Shown here: positions 1 to 12,043 of the stretch, one piece after another | Position numbering within the stretch: position 1 is the stretch's first letter | How the letters are laid out: every line of letters begins with the position of its first letter | Assembly: GCF_018873765.1 (NCBI RefSeq) | Contig: NC_057923.1 | Span: forward strand, 58,770,593 to 58,834,592 | Direction: 5' to 3' | DNA from: Telopea speciosissima | Taxonomy: Eukaryota > Streptophyta > Magnoliopsida > Proteales > Proteaceae | Length of the DNA: 64,000 nt | The notes under the pieces: generated by a model | Database searches by the model: none | What the model saw: the letters and a program-made list of their open reading frames with translations, nothing else | Told to the model about the DNA's origin: nothing | Position numbers and translations under genes: made by a program

Positions 1-69
1 ATCTAAGGAAACTTAAGGTTGGGCTGGGTTTTAAAAGGCCTGGCCCAACCCAACCCTATTGCGGCTTTA
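1..69 (+). repeat. right end of a hAT-type MITE (same family as 49982-50526)
   Basis: The first 69 bases match the last ~70 bases of the element at 49982-50526, with the shared motif GGCCCAACCC and a terminus TTGCGGCTTTA against TTGCAGCCCTA. The left part lies outside the window. It is related to the intact copy by direct comparison; it has no coding content. Confidence 0.65.
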
Positions 70-1393
70 TTTGTAACCTAATGGAATAACTCGTTCCCTA
101 GATCTCCCATTGAATACTACAGAATACCTCCGATATGGAATCAGCTAAAATCATTCCAAAGAAAAAACCCTAGAATTAGTCTTTGTGGAACATCTAAAAT
201 CGGATCATCATAGTGAATCTGCTTTGAATCGGTTGATTCAATCAATCTGATTTCAATTTTTTTAAACACTCATCGGTTCACCATTCAAAATATTTTAACT
301 TAAAATGAAATGCTAAATTACGTGTAAACATGCAACAAATCAGGCGGATAAATATCACAATTTAAAAATTTTTCTACTGAAATTAACAACTTAATAATCA
401 TGCTAACAAATTTACTGAAATTGAGATCTTAAAAATCATGATAACAATTATACCCTAAATCATCTAAAATACCCCTAGCTAGCTATAATGCGCATGATGC
501 ACTCTAATCATACATTAAAATATAAGAAACAAGATGGACCTAGCTGCTATATTGTGAATAAACAATTGAGGATTGAAACAAACAAAACATAAACATATAT
601 GATACAACAAAAGAAAATTGAACCCAAACATGAGAAATTTTTAATTTTAAGAAATTAATTAAGGAAAACTACATAGAAACATGAAATTAAGGAATTAAAG
701 GATTCTTAGAAAATCAAATTAAACAAATAAGAATTGAATCATAATAAAACCATACATAATAGTATGGTTAATTTTTAACCAAAAAAAAAAAAAAAAAATA
801 GTGTGGTTAATTGAAATTGAAGGAACACTACCAGAAATTAATAAGAACTTATTAAGCAATTAATAGTATTTTCGATCACCTAATCATCATCATCATCTTC
901 ATCATTCCAGTAATTAAGCGTATTATTCTCATAAAAAAGCATCACATTTTTAGTTTCCATGATTTCTCTCCATAAAATGAACCAACTAAGACAGCAATTT
1001 CAGGGTTATAGCATTAGCAGCAGCCGGAATGGAAGAGAGATCGAAGAAGTTCTGCAACTCAGTTGATTCAATTCCACGGAATAAAATCATGGAAACCAAA
1101 AAGATGATCCAGTTTTATGGAGGAGAGGAGTAATTAATGGCGAATTGAAGCATTGGTGTTTCTGTGGTGGGCTAAGAACCAGGAATTAACAAGTAATTAT
1201 ATATATATATATATATAAGTATAAGACATAGTTATAGTTAGTTATAAACCTAACCATCACCTCCTGTCTCTTCTTCATTCAAGGGCCCAAATTAAAACCC
1301 TTACTAGATTTTACTTGAGGAGCAAGGGATCACATACAGCTCATACTCAACACATCACTAGAGTGAGGAAAGTTCAAGGCTGCTCTCACCTCT
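70..1393. other. AT-rich intergenic DNA, no gene seen
   Basis: No supported gene. It contains a poly-A run near 781-799 and an (AT)n run near 1197-1216. Homology to the receptor gene on the right stops at about 1404, so this side is unrelated sequence that replaced the rest of the gene. Confidence 0.5.
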
Positions 1394-2698
1394 CTATTCA
1401 ATCTCAATCCCAGCAGGAATTCCTCTAGATATTTGATTCCCTCCCAAATCAAGAAATGAGAGTTGTGTTGAAAGATTGGCTTTAAAGTTAGGAAGGGAAC
1501 CCTTGAAACCATTTTCTCCTAGGCCCAAAGCCTCTAGATGTGTACAATTTACCAAAGAATTTAAAAAATCAAAACCATCAGTTGTCCCTGTTCCAAATTG
1601 ATTTTTAGCAATAAAGATGACTTGAAGGTTTTGAAGATTTCCAAAGTTGTTAGGGAATGGTCCAATAAAACTGTTTATAACGAGAGAAATTTTTTCAATT
1701 GTGGAAATATTGGAGATGGAATCCGGAATTCTCCCTGAGAAAAGGTTCACTCCAATTAATCGGTATTTGAGATTTGGAAGAGTGAGGCCTATGTTTGGTG
1801 GAAGGCTCCCATGTAGTTGGTTTCTTTCAATAGAAATAATTTCAAGAGATGAGAGATTATATAGTGAGACGGGGAACATACCAGATAGCTTGTTTTTAGA
1901 AAGTATTAGAGTATATAAATTTGTTAGCTGGCTAGGAATGCTCCCCTGCAGTCCATTTCCATTCAAAGAGATAACTTGGATGGAGGAAATGTTCCCACAA
2001 GAAGCTGGTATTTCTCCTGTTAAGCCATTATGATTAATAGAAATTAACTCCAGCTTTGACAAAGACAAAAATAGGTCAACTGGAATCATCCCGACGAGAT
2101 TGTTATAGGAGAAGTGAATTTCTCTTAGACGAGTGCAGTTGGCCAAGCTGGTAGGAAGTTCTCCTTGGAGAGTGTTGTTGTGAAACCAAATGTACTGAAG
2201 CCGAATCAGATTACCGATCTCTTGGGGGATTTTGCCATGGAAGCTATTGTTTGCAATGTCGAGGAAATGCAGAAAAGTGAGATTCCCAATGGAAGGAGAT
2301 ATGTTACCTCCCAAGCCCTTTTCTTGTAAATTCAAGCTAATAACGCGTTGTTGATGACGATGGCCACATGTGATCCCAGCCCAGTTGCAGAAATGGATGG
2401 AATCGTTCCGAGAACTCAGTGCTCCGTAGGGATCATAAATTTGTTTCTTAAACTCAAGCAAAGCAAGTCGATCATCTGTAGTACTCTCGTAGTTGATGTT
2501 GTTGTTGTTGTTGTTCCCTTCTATGACGAACATCCTTCTTGAGCTCCCATCGGCCGGGGTGACTGATTCTGCTAGCAGCCCCAGTGAGCTCCCAACAGCA
2601 AAGAGGAGAATATTGAAAACTACTAGAAGAATAAGCTGTTGATGATGAAGTATTGTCATGATCATTGATCGATCAGAGATGATGATTCGAAAATTCAA
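1394..2698 (-). pseudogene. truncated LRR receptor (LRR-XII type), extracellular half only
   Basis: A 434-residue reading frame with a hydrophobic signal peptide (best start at residue 12 or 14, because the paralogue starts at the equivalent Met), an LRR N-terminal cap ending in FCNWAGITC, and about ten LxxLxLxxN-type leucine-rich repeats. It is closely similar over its whole length to the receptor kinase pseudogene at 15912-19431 but stops after GIEIE, where the paralogue goes on through more LRRs, a membrane segment and a kinase. Unlike the paralogue, it keeps the LRRs around residues 128-175. Intact family members (FLS2/EFR/Xa21 subfamily) are about 1000 residues, so this is a 3'-truncated copy. 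A secreted LRR protein is possible but not shown. Confidence 0.8.
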
Positions 2699-3660
2699 AT
2701 TTTGGGAAGCAATTCAAATGCATAAGATAGAAACCATGCAATTTAATTAATTAATGTCTTTGTGAGAAACATATCGATCCTATTTAAAAGGATAATGGTA
2801 AGCAACAACTGTGATATTTAATTCCCATGCACCAAACGCTAGACTTTGGAGGATAAATATGTCAACAACGTCCACACAATTTTCAAGTGGACTAAAAACT
2901 CGGACAGTTGTACTGGATTTTAACCTTATTAATAATAATGCATGCTAGCTAGACCTCCAGCTGACCTAATCATTTTTGTGATATGTCACCAATTCCAGTC
3001 AATTTGGATGTACATATGGAACTTGCGGTAGAAAACCATTGTTGTCTATTCACAACGACTATTCTTCTTCTTCTCCCTCCCTGTTTTAGTTCTCAAGCTT
3101 GCATGTTAAATCTGTCTCCATTTCTATATCCTAGACATAAGCTTCGATGGCACATTTGTAATTAAGGTGCAATTGAATGAAGGAGTTTTTAGGCAAATTG
3201 TAGTACTTGATGGACTCATAGGCAATTAGGTTCATAATCTTGAGATTGGATCGGTGCCGATCCCGAATATAGACCAATCTGATACCAATCCACTGGTACG
3301 ATCCAAGGGTAAAAGGGTAATAAAAAGTTTTTTTTTTTCTTTTTTTTAATATTAAGAATTAAGGGCAATTCCATCTGATCTGTATCGATTCAAGGCAATC
3401 CGGATCAGTATCGGATCGATATCGACCAAGACTGAGACCAAGCCCAATCCAATTTCCGATACCTTAAACAATGCCCCATAACTGCGTCTAATGGCCGAGT
3501 GGTTCAAATCCAACAACTTTTCCTTGGAAAGTTTTTGCAACTTGCTCACTTGCATTGGATACATGGTCCTAGAGTAGTTGGGCTCCATACCTCACATCCA
3601 CTTTAAAGGTCGTTCGTTATCTCTAGTTCTATCCCAAAAAATGGACCTGTCAAAAACTAA
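2699..3660. other. upstream flank of the truncated LRR gene with decayed repeats
   Basis: About 2785-2850 resembles the flank upstream of the paralogue (19530-19600), sharing a run like AGCAACAACYGTRATATT and a CACCAAACRCTAGAC motif, so the promoter region was duplicated with the gene. At 3490-3610 there is a partial copy of the same flanking sequence seen at 5745-5850 and 25890-25950. Around 3240-3470 there are degenerate TATCGG/CCGATA repeats. No gene is supported. Confidence 0.5.
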
Positions 3661-3686
3661 CTCTCTCTCTCTCTCTCTCTCTCTCT
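3661..3686. repeat. (CT)n microsatellite
   Basis: An uninterrupted CT run of about 13 units next to a MITE. Confidence 0.9.
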
Positions 3687-3702
3687 TGGGGTGGGGAGGG
3701 GT

Positions 3703-4151
3703 AGGGATGAAAAGGGATCGCATTCGATTTGGATACGGATCGGATGTGATTGAATCAAGATATTCCTTGGCCGAATATAGATATTTCTAAACGGATTCGA
3801 ATGGATTTGGATACAGATCGAATTTGGAATTTTGACCATTCGTTTACATCTCTACCTTGTGTAACCCGGACCTTCCTCCCCCCAGTGGATACAATTCACT
3901 CTCAATCCATATATATATCTTAGATCATGATTCTCTTTTCCTCATATTCTAGAACCTATTGAATCTCCAAAAAACCTCAAAAATCATTATTTATTTAATT
4001 TTTTATTATTAAGTATTCAGATTTTTTTTCGGACGGATTTTTATCGGAGTATTTGGATTTTTTTCCGGATATCTCTAAACGAATACGAATGTCCCTAAAC
4101 AAATACGGATGCGGATCGGATTCAAATTTTCGAATATCCATTTACATCACT
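3703..4151 (-). mobile_element. hAT-like MITE, copy 1 (family of 25307-25877)
   Basis: The right terminus, read on the minus strand, begins AGTGATGTAAATGGATA; the left terminus AGGGATGAAAAGGGAT is a decayed partner. Internal sequence matches the reverse complement of the copy at 25307-25877, including an AACCTATTGAATC stretch. Target-site duplication is not clear here. No coding capacity. Confidence 0.7.
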
Positions 4152-4925
4152 ATGGGGGACTGCAAAAAATGTTTGGAAGAAAAAAAAGATGGCTCCATCT
4201 AAATGCAACTAAATAAAGGAAAAAAAAGTGAAATCAAATCAAAACCAAAATGAAAATTCTTGTATACAATTCCTAATATGATTGTGTAACTACCTTTGAA
4301 ATATATTTTCAATGTAGTTATTGAATTTTACAATCAATTTCCTTAGTTTTAAAAAAAATTAATAAATTTTTTATTTGAAAAATATAATTTTCATACTTAA
4401 TAAAAGTTTAAATTAGTCACACAATCATGATTATAAAATTATTTTTCTATTTTCCTTTTAAATATAATTATACTTCCCTTGCCATCTCTTGCAACTAGAC
4501 AGAGGCCATATATTCCAAACGTTCTTTACTCCAATCAAAATCCACTCACAATCATAATGCATTAGCCCCTCGTTTCTTTTCAAGTCCAAAACCATCCAAT
4601 AATTTATAGTTGTCTAAACCCCAATGAAAATGGTTATCTTATCTTCTTGTTTTTTTGGGTGGTGCAAATTAAACTCATCCTAGCAACTTAAATCAATAGA
4701 AAATTATCTGAAAGGGTATTTATATAATGGGGAAAAGAATGTTATTTGGTTGTGTGGCCAGCGTGATTCCTACTCTTAAATACAGTATCATCTTGATCCC
4801 ATGAAAAGTATCACTCTGCCCCTATGGAAAGGCAAAAATCCACCCAAGTCAATGCTTGTGTGTGCGTATCCATTAACCTGTAGGCTCTAGAGGCCCAGAT
4901 ACCATTCTCTTGACCTTGTATTAGC
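4152..4925. other. AT-rich intergenic DNA, nothing recognised
   Basis: No coding signal, RNA gene or clear repeat was recognised. Confidence 0.4.
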
Positions 4926-5099
4926 TACTCAGTAAATGCTTTTTTGTGCAAAGAAATTAAAAGATAGTGCTAAGCTGCAGAAGTATTCCACCAAAAGCTA
5001 GACTTAGAAGTCAATAGGCCCTCGTGGGTACCATATTGATCCCTTGTGGGTCTTCTCTTGCCTTCTTGTGGGCCTCTGATAGGCCATTGCCAATTGCAC

Positions 5100-5137
<38 letters not shown>

Positions 5138-6110
5138 GAAAAAGCTAGACTTAGAAGTCAAAAGTCTTCTAAGGTCTAGTCAATTTGGATGTATGTATAT
5201 AGATTTTGATTTTCTTGATGGTACGTTTGTGGAAAATGCCCTCTCTCTCTCTCTCTCTCTCCACTTCTCTTCCCTCATCGATTTCTAATTTTTCAAAGAT
5301 AGTGCTAAACAATAGAAGTATTCCACCTAGATTTAGAAGTCAAAGTCTTCTAAGGTCTAATCAATTTGGATGTATATATAGATTTGATTTTCTTGATGGA
5401 ATGTTTGTGGAAATTGCATCTCTCTTTTCAATTAAATCTTTAGACTAAAATCAATAAGGCATCCTGCAACCCAAGCAACTTGCGATAGAAGGCATTAATG
5501 TCTACAAGGACTCATTTTGATTGTCTTCCCTCATCACTTTCTAATTATCAAAGTGGCTGAATGGTTTTTTCTACTCTCTTCTCTTTAATTAAATCTTAGA
5601 CATGCATCTTCGAAATGAAGCATGATGCATGTGTCTGCATGGCTACATGTCATATGTAATAGTGGAGAAAAAGAAAAAAGTAAAGGAAAAAAAAAAAAAC
5701 CCCACTAGATGGGGTTTAATGGACCCATAAGTACATCCAGTGGCTTAATGGACCAGATCCAATGACTTCTCCTTGGAATTTTTCTTGCATCTTTCCCACT
5801 TGCATAGATGCATTGTCCTCCGCTCCATACCTCCTATCCACTTTAAGTGCATATCCAATTTTAGGTGATGCATCAACGAGCCTTGAAAATATTTGCTCGT
5901 TAGATTTGGTTATTTGGGCCACGTTTACTAACTAATCTCATTAGCAGAGATAATTCCACAAGAAATAATTCTCTATGTGCTCTTGATTATCAAGAGTGAT
6001 TAGTAGCTACTATTACATTTAATAAAAAACCATGTTAGAATGGCTTTCTAGACAAACTAAAGGTGTGGGTCAACAACAACAACAACATAGCATTATCACA
6101 ACTAAATTGG
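4926..6110. repeat. segmental duplication block A (partner 23760-26210)
   Basis: Colinear with 23760-26210: the AGATAGTGCTAAGC...GAAGTATTCCA segment, the GCATCTTCGAAATGAAGCATG segment (5606-5626 against 25134-25154), the CCTATCCACTTTAAGTGCAT segment and the 3' end of an RTE LINE all recur in order. Within block A the first segment is present twice (4940-5180 and 5296-5450). It derives from the 5' flank of the LRR receptor genes. Confidence 0.8.
5015..5139 (+). mobile_element. short poly-A retroposon with a 22-bp target-site duplication
   Basis: About 85 bases of unique sequence followed by an A-rich tail (5100-5139) lie between two exact 22-bp direct repeats at 4993-5014 and 5140-5161. The related sequence at 23810-23840 has this site once and uninterrupted, so it is the empty site. 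Long A tail plus long TSD is the signature of L1-type retroposition. I see no clear pol III box, so it could be a SINE or a 5'-truncated LINE or mRNA tail. Confidence 0.8.
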
Positions 6111-6783
6111 GGCGGCTACATGGATCCTTGCTCTCCAATCAGCTCTATTAATCGAAGTCATACATGAAACAAGGTCTAAGCTATTCATGTATTTCCTCAC
6201 AACTTCTCTTATGATTAATTTAGGCCTACCCTTGGCTCTTTTAGTTCCTTCAATTAAGTTCAAATCACTTTTTCGTACTGGAGCATCCCAATGCCTCTGT
6301 TGCACATGGCCATGTCACCTCAAACAGCTCTCTCATAGCTTATCATGAATTGGAGTTATTCCCAAGTCAACTCTAATATGGTCATTCTTACTTTACCCTT
6401 CTTAGTTTTACTACACATCCATATCTAAACATCCTCATCTCCGCTACACTTAGCTTATCTATTTGATGCGCTTCTTAACTGTCCAATATTCTGCATCATA
6501 CATCATAGCCGGTCAGATGGCAGTCCTATAAAAAATTTCTTTAAGCTTTAAAGAAATACGACAATCACACAACACTTCAAACATACCTCTCCATTTACTT
6601 ATGATTGAGCCCAAATACCTAAAATAATCACTTTGGAGAATCACCCTCCCTCTCATCAATATTCACCACCTCATCAGTTGTCCTATTGTAACTAAGTTAC
6701 ACACCATATACTCTGTTTTTGGTCTACTTATCTTAAAGCCATTTGACTCCAAGGTTGATCTCTATAGCTCCAACTTGGCATTT
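6070..6783 (-). pseudogene. RTE-type LINE remnant, 3' end of the reverse transcriptase ORF
   Basis: Minus-strand translation contains DAPVRKSDLNLIEGTKRAKG and RPKLIIREVVRKYM, matching the C-terminal region of the RTE LINE at 34760-37635. Upstream pieces equivalent to [20 protein letters not shown] occur near 6730-6765. The 3' end carries (TTG)n on the element strand, typical of plant RTE elements. It is 5'-truncated and full of frame breaks. Block B (26173-26205) keeps only about 35 bases of the same 3' end, so this insertion predates the duplication. Confidence 0.8.
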
Positions 6784-6831
6784 GAAAAAAAAAAAAAAAA
6801 AAAGAAAGAAAGAGGAAAAATACAACTCCAT

Positions 6832-7069
6832 TATTGACCAATATAGCCTTCCCATTCTTGGAACGGCTATATTGGGTTTCCTTATTAATCTCAATCTCAA
6901 TCTCTTGTAATCTAATCCCTTTCCTTTGTAATCCACATGTGATATAGAAACTCTATCTATTATCACATGTGGAATCCTATTCTGATTTGGGATCTTCCTT
7001 CTCGTATATATTACTCATGTAACCGATTGCAATACAATTGAATCAAATACAAAACCACTTCATACAATA
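6832..7069 (+). repeat. 5' LTR of the Copia element
   Basis: 238 bp. It starts TATTGACCAATATAG and ends TTCATACAATA, directly followed by the primer-binding site. It is 27 bases longer than the 3' LTR, mainly a segment near 7007-7032 missing from the other copy. Confidence 0.92.
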
Positions 7070-7082
7070 TGGTATTCAGAGC
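7070..7082 (+). other. primer-binding site of the Copia element
   Basis: TGGTATTCAGAGC abuts the LTR end. It matches the initiator-methionine tRNA-type site TGGTATCAGAGC except for one extra T. Confidence 0.75.
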
Positions 7083-7159
7083 AAACTAAGCTACAACGAG
7101 CATTCCCTCTTCTTCTCCTTTTTTTTTTTCTTTTCTGCGTTTCTTTATTCCCTACCACC

Positions 7160-8180
7160 ATGGGAGATGAAGATACCACCAATTCTGTAACTACTATCCC
7201 ACTCGTTACTTCCCAACTTGGCCCCCCTTCCCTTCATCATGCTCATCCTTATATTTCGGTGAAACTCACATCGAAGAATTTTCTTCATTGGCACACTCAA
7301 CTTGAACCCTTTCTTGATGGCTAGGGACTATTCGGCCATCTTGATGACAATACTCCTTGTCCTACAGATCCGTCTGCTGCCCTCACTTGGCGCCTCCAGG
7401 ATGCTATGATCCGCAGTCTTCTCATTGCCTCTCTCTCTCTCTCTGACGACGTCTTCCCTCTGGTTCTCGGGAAGACCACCAGCCGTGAGATATGGGATAC
7501 CCTTCACACAACTTTTTCCTCTCCTTCTGAGAGCCGTCTCATGTCTCTCTTGATGGCTATTGAAGATCTCCAACAAAAATTTGATGAATTTGTTGCCTTA
7601 TTTCTTCAACGGGCAGATCTATTTCTGAAGAACTCCGTGCTGTCGGTCAACCACTTTGCCCTGTGGCTTGAGGAGTGAATTTCAGGATATTGTTTCTTCT
7701 ATGATCACCCGCACCATGCCTATTGAATACAATGATCTTCTCTCCATGCTTCTCAGCCATGAATTCCTTCATGGCTCAAGGCTATCCAAGCTCTCTCTGA
7801 CTGATTCAAGCACTACTTTCAGGTCTCCTTCAGCCAACAATGTTCAACGCAGCGCTGCTCCTTCTGATTCTCGGTCACCTACTACTGGCCGTGGGGTGGT
7901 GTTCCTTATCGTGGTCGTGAGGGCCGTGGACGCTTTGGTCGAGGTGGTCGTTCCTCTGGAAATTGCCTATGGTGTCACTTGTGTAACCGTGACACCCATG
8001 ATACTGCTCAGTATTATTCCAAACCCAAGCCCCCCGGCCCGGTCCTAACCCCTACCGTACTCCCTCTAATTACCACTATCAACCACCCACACACCCCACC
8101 GCCCACTACACTCAATACCCTTTCCATTCCAACCCACCACTCCTGCCCACCCCTCCATATCCACCGAACCCTACCCTAAC
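7160..8180 (+). pseudogene. Copia gag remnant
   Basis: Starts at the ATG at 7160 (MGDEDTTNSVTT). Gag-like segments include NFLHWHTQLEPFLDG and GKTTSREIWDTLHTTFSS. There is an in-frame TAG at 7322, a break near 7676 and another near 7897. After a glycine/arginine-rich basic stretch there is a degenerate zinc knuckle (7950-8000) that keeps Cys-x2-Cys and His but has lost the last Cys. Gag would form the virus-like particle; this copy cannot encode a complete one. Confidence 0.85.
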
Positions 8181-10600
8181 TTGGTACCCGGATATTGGAG
8201 CCACTCATCGCATCTTTGCTCCTCATATCCATGAGCAACAAGGTGCAGTTGAGCGCCGTCATCGTCACATTGTTGAGACTGGCCTTTCATTACTAGCCCA
8301 TGGTTCGGTCCCTCGTCTGTATTGGAATTTTGCTTTTGAAACGGTTGTCTTTTTTATTACTCGCCTCCCTTCCCGTGTTTCCAAAGGTATCTCTCCTTAT
8401 CAACTCCTTTTTCATCGAGTTCCTGACTATTCATTTTTACGAATTTTTGGTTGTCTTTGTTTTCCATTCCTTCGCCCTTATAATTCACACAAAATTGATT
8501 ACCGTTCTTCTCCCTGTGTCTTTTTGGGTTACAGCCCCAACCATTTAGCCTATCGGTGCCTTGATCAATCTATCGATCGCATGTGGATTGCTCGCCATGT
8601 TCATTTTTCAAAGGATATCTTTCCTTTCACTGTCTCTCCTACACCTCTATCCCCTTCTTCCCCCCCCCCCCCCTTCACCACCTTGGGGAGTTGCTCCAAA
8701 CCGTATTTTACCATTACCGGCTCTCACGATCACCCCACCTTCCCCGCCACACTCGCCGGTTCCACCATTACCAGCCTCACCACCACCAATGCATCCTCCA
8801 TCACCGCCACTCACACCACCCTCGGCTCCACCCGGGTTCCAGCCCCTTCCACCACTACCAGCTAAAACTCGCTCTCTTCATGATGTTTGTCACGCCGGCC
8901 CAACCCTTCCCACTATAGTCCCACCAACCCAGCCTACTACCACCCCTCCAGCCTCTCATCACCCAATGCGACTTCGCTCCCAAACCCAACACCAAACCCG
9001 TCAGGCCGTCGTGCAGTATTTGCCTCTAAATCTTTGTCTACTGAGCCTACTTGTTTCTCACAGGCAAACAAATTTCCAAAGTGGCGTACTGCAATGACCG
9101 ATGAGTTCAACGCTCTCCTCCGCAATGGTACTTGGATATTTGTCCCCCGGTCATCGACCATGAATCTCATAGGCTGCAAGTGAGTTTATTGTATTAAACG
9201 GGAAGCAGATGGCTCTCTTGAGCGCTATAAGGCCAGATTAGTTGCCAAGGAGTTTCACCAACAGGAGGGTGTTGATTATGGTGAAACATTCAATCCGGTG
9301 GTTAAACAACCCACTATTTGCACTGTTATCTCTCTTGCTATTTCCAATGGCTGGCCTATTCGTCAACTATATGTTCAAAATGCTTTCCTACATGGGGAAC
9401 TGTTGGAGGAGGTATACATGGTCCAACCACCTGGTTTTGAAGATTAGACCAATCCCCACCATGTTTGTCGCCTGCACTGCTCCTTATACGGCTTGAAACA
9501 GGCCCCTCGCGCATGGCTTCATCGATTGACCAAGTTTCTCCTTGATTATGGCTTCACGGCATCCAAGACTGATACATCTTTATTTATTTTTCGCCAAGGC
9601 AGCACCATTATGTATGTTTTGATTTATGTTGATGACATCTTTGTTACTGGAAATTCTCCTTCACAGGTCACAGGTTTACTTTCCGGACTAGCTTCTGAGT
9701 TTTCCATTAAAGACCTTGGACCATTGCACTTCTTTTTGGGGGTTGAGGCTACCCCACACCGTAATGGTCTTCTTCTAACCCAATCTCGCTATATTCGGGA
9801 TCTCTTAGAGCGTGCCGGCATGTCTGACTGCAAGCCTATCTTGACCCCCATGGCCCCATGGCTACCACCACTAAAGCCACTCCTGCAGGGGGTGTTGCCT
9901 TTTCTGACGCCAGTCGCTATCACTCCATTGTGGGTGCATTATAATATGTCACTCTCACACGTCCTGATGTTGCTTTCTCGGATAATCGGGCATGTCAGAC
10001 TATGCACTCCCCTACCACTAATGATTGGAGTTTGGTCAAACGCATCCTGCGTTAGCTCAAAGGCACAAGCACTTATAGGCTTATGGGCTCTACTTTGACC
10101 TGTCCACATCTCTCACTCTCCAGGCCTTTACTGATGTTGACTAGGCCTGTAACACATCTGACCGGCATTCCACAGGTGGATACGCTATCTTTTTAGGGCC
10201 CAACCTCATTTCTTAGCAGTCCCACAAACAGAAGACTGTCTCTCTCTCTCATCTACTGAATTCGAGTATAAGGCCCTCACAGATGCTGCCACATAATTGA
10301 TCTGGCTTCAGTCTCTCTTCACGGAGCTTGGTGTTCCACAATCCACACCGCCCCGTTCTTTGGTGTGACAACATTGGTGCCACATATCTCTCTTCCAACC
10401 CGGTTTTTCATGCTCGTACGAAGTATGTTGAAATTGACTTCCACTTTGTTAGGGAACAGGTCGCCTAGAAGCAACTACAGGTCCAATTCATTTCCACTAC
10501 AGACCAATTAGCTGACACTTTGACCAAGGCTCTTTCAACTGGTCGCTTTCAGTTCTTAAGGGACAAGCTAAAGATCCACTGGTCGGACTCTTCATCTTGA
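8181..10600 (+). pseudogene. Copia pol remnant (protease stub, integrase C-part, reverse transcriptase, RNase H)
   Basis: 8182-8215 shows a protease-like start (WYPDIGATH) that jumps straight to the late integrase segment near 8235 (GAVERRHRHIVE), so most of the protease and the integrase catalytic core are deleted. An integrase-end/linker region with proline-rich sequence runs to about 9060. Reverse transcriptase covers 9070-9860 and retains YVDDIFVTG at about 9625-9655. RNase H fragments lie at 10120-10590. Stops at 9181 and 9446 and several frameshifts break it. Confidence 0.88.
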
Positions 10601-10607
10601 AGGAGTG

Positions 10608-10818
10608 TATTGACCAATATAGTCTTCCCATTCTTGGAACGGCTGTATTGGGTTTCCTTATTAATCTCATCTCAATCTCTTGTAATCTAATCCCTTTCCT
10701 TTGTAATCCACATGTGATATAGAAACTCTATCTATTATCACATGTGGAATCTTATTCTGATTTGGGATCTTCCTTCTCTTATACAATTGAATGAAATACA
10801 AAATCACTTCATACAATA
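10608..10818 (+). repeat. 3' LTR of the Copia element
   Basis: 211 bp with the same TATTG...CAATA ends as the 5' LTR, preceded by a short purine-rich tract (GAAGGAGTG) that serves as polypurine tract. Confidence 0.92.
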
Positions 10819-10823
10819 TCCAT

Positions 10824-12043
10824 CAAGTCTTTTCCCAATTAAAGCTACACGCCTACACATATCATCTTACACCATTCAACATTGTTTAACAAGGTTCAGA
10901 CTTAAGAGCCTTGCTCTTCTTCTATAAAAATAGAAAATAGAAAATATGGTGGAGTCTGAACAAAGTTTTTCAGACCAATCATTGGTCAAGAGACCACTAT
11001 GTAGTTTTTGCATTCCTTTTGTGTGAAGGTTTTCTCATATTTTCAATTTTTTTTTCTAGAGAAAAGTGGGGAGCAATGGTAGTTAAGCGATGTTGTAGTA
11101 CTTCAGTGGACCATCTAATTCAAGTAATAGCTATTCCTTGAATATTTGAGCTATTCTTATGAATCAACATTTTTTTTTTTTTCAAATGACAATACAATCA
11201 GTTTTGGGTTTTGCATTACAAAATTATACAATTACTATTTCACTTTACAAAATTACCTAAAATTGAGTTTGAGTTGACAAAACTAGTCAAAACAGTGTTC
11301 ATCCCTCAACCAATTCAGTATTTTTTTGACGATTATACCATTCCACCTCCCCCTTCTCCCATCACCATTTGCAACCCCTCCCGCCCCAGAAGCAGTCCCC
11401 TCTTCTTTTTCTCTGCAATCCCATCCCACCCCTGCAATCCCGCCCCTTCTCCCAATCATCTTCTTCCTCTCGCCTCTTCCTCTTCCCTCTTCCTCCTCCT
11501 CCTCCTCCTACAAAACCTGCCCCCACCCCCACCCCCACCCCCTGCACCACCCCACCCCACCCCACCCCTATTCTCCCTTCTCCGCAAGCACTCCCCATTC
11601 TTGTTCTCCATTCTTTGCAACTGCCATCGCCGCTACAACTCTAACCCCTCTCGCACCCCAATCTACTCACCGCCCTTACCTCTCCCCGTGGATATACAAC
11701 AAGGCACACTACATTCATCGACAACCAAAAAAACAAAAAACCATACACATAAAAGGCCTCACCTCCCTCGGTTTGGTACGACGTGCGTGCGAAAAAAAAA
11801 AAAAAAAACCCCACACTCATAAGAGACAAAGATACCATAGTGAGCCTTCCTTTCATGAAACCATATCATTATGGTCCTCATTTAATATTTGAACTTCACT
11901 TTTTTCTCTTCCATTGTGGGACTCAATTTTTCACACAAATTCTTTGATAAAAGCAACTTTGGAAAGATCATGGGTTCAATTCTTATGGGAGACGCAACAA
12001 TCAAAACTAATTTTGAAAGTAGAAAAATTGTATGTTAAAACTT
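10824..12043. other. intergenic DNA with a long pyrimidine-rich tract
   Basis: 11340-11600 is strongly C/T-rich on the plus strand, with runs of CCCCCA and TCCTCC. It gives long proline/serine-rich open frames in all forward frames, which is a composition effect. An A-run lies at 11791-11807. No gene is supported. Confidence 0.55.

Larger units (their letters stand above)
6827..10823 (+). mobile_element. Ty1-Copia LTR retrotransposon, defective, with target-site duplication TCCAT
   Basis: Two LTRs (6832-7069, 10608-10818) enclose gag, remnant protease/integrase, reverse transcriptase and RNase H in Copia order. The flanks carry TCCAT at 6827-6831 and 10819-10823. The LTRs begin TATTG and end CAATA, giving TA...TA termini instead of TG...CA. 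About six substitutions and two indels separate the LTRs, so the insertion is fairly young. The interior has many stops and frameshifts and a large deletion, so it probably moved as a defective element using proteins made elsewhere. Confidence 0.92.

Noticed and set aside
8524-9183. Several long frames in the middle of the Copia element
   Set aside because: They are out-of-frame readings of the Pro-rich integrase-RT linker.
11211-11892. Long Pro/Ser-rich open frames in all forward frames
   Set aside because: They arise from a C/T-rich low-complexity tract; no start context, splice pattern or known domain.
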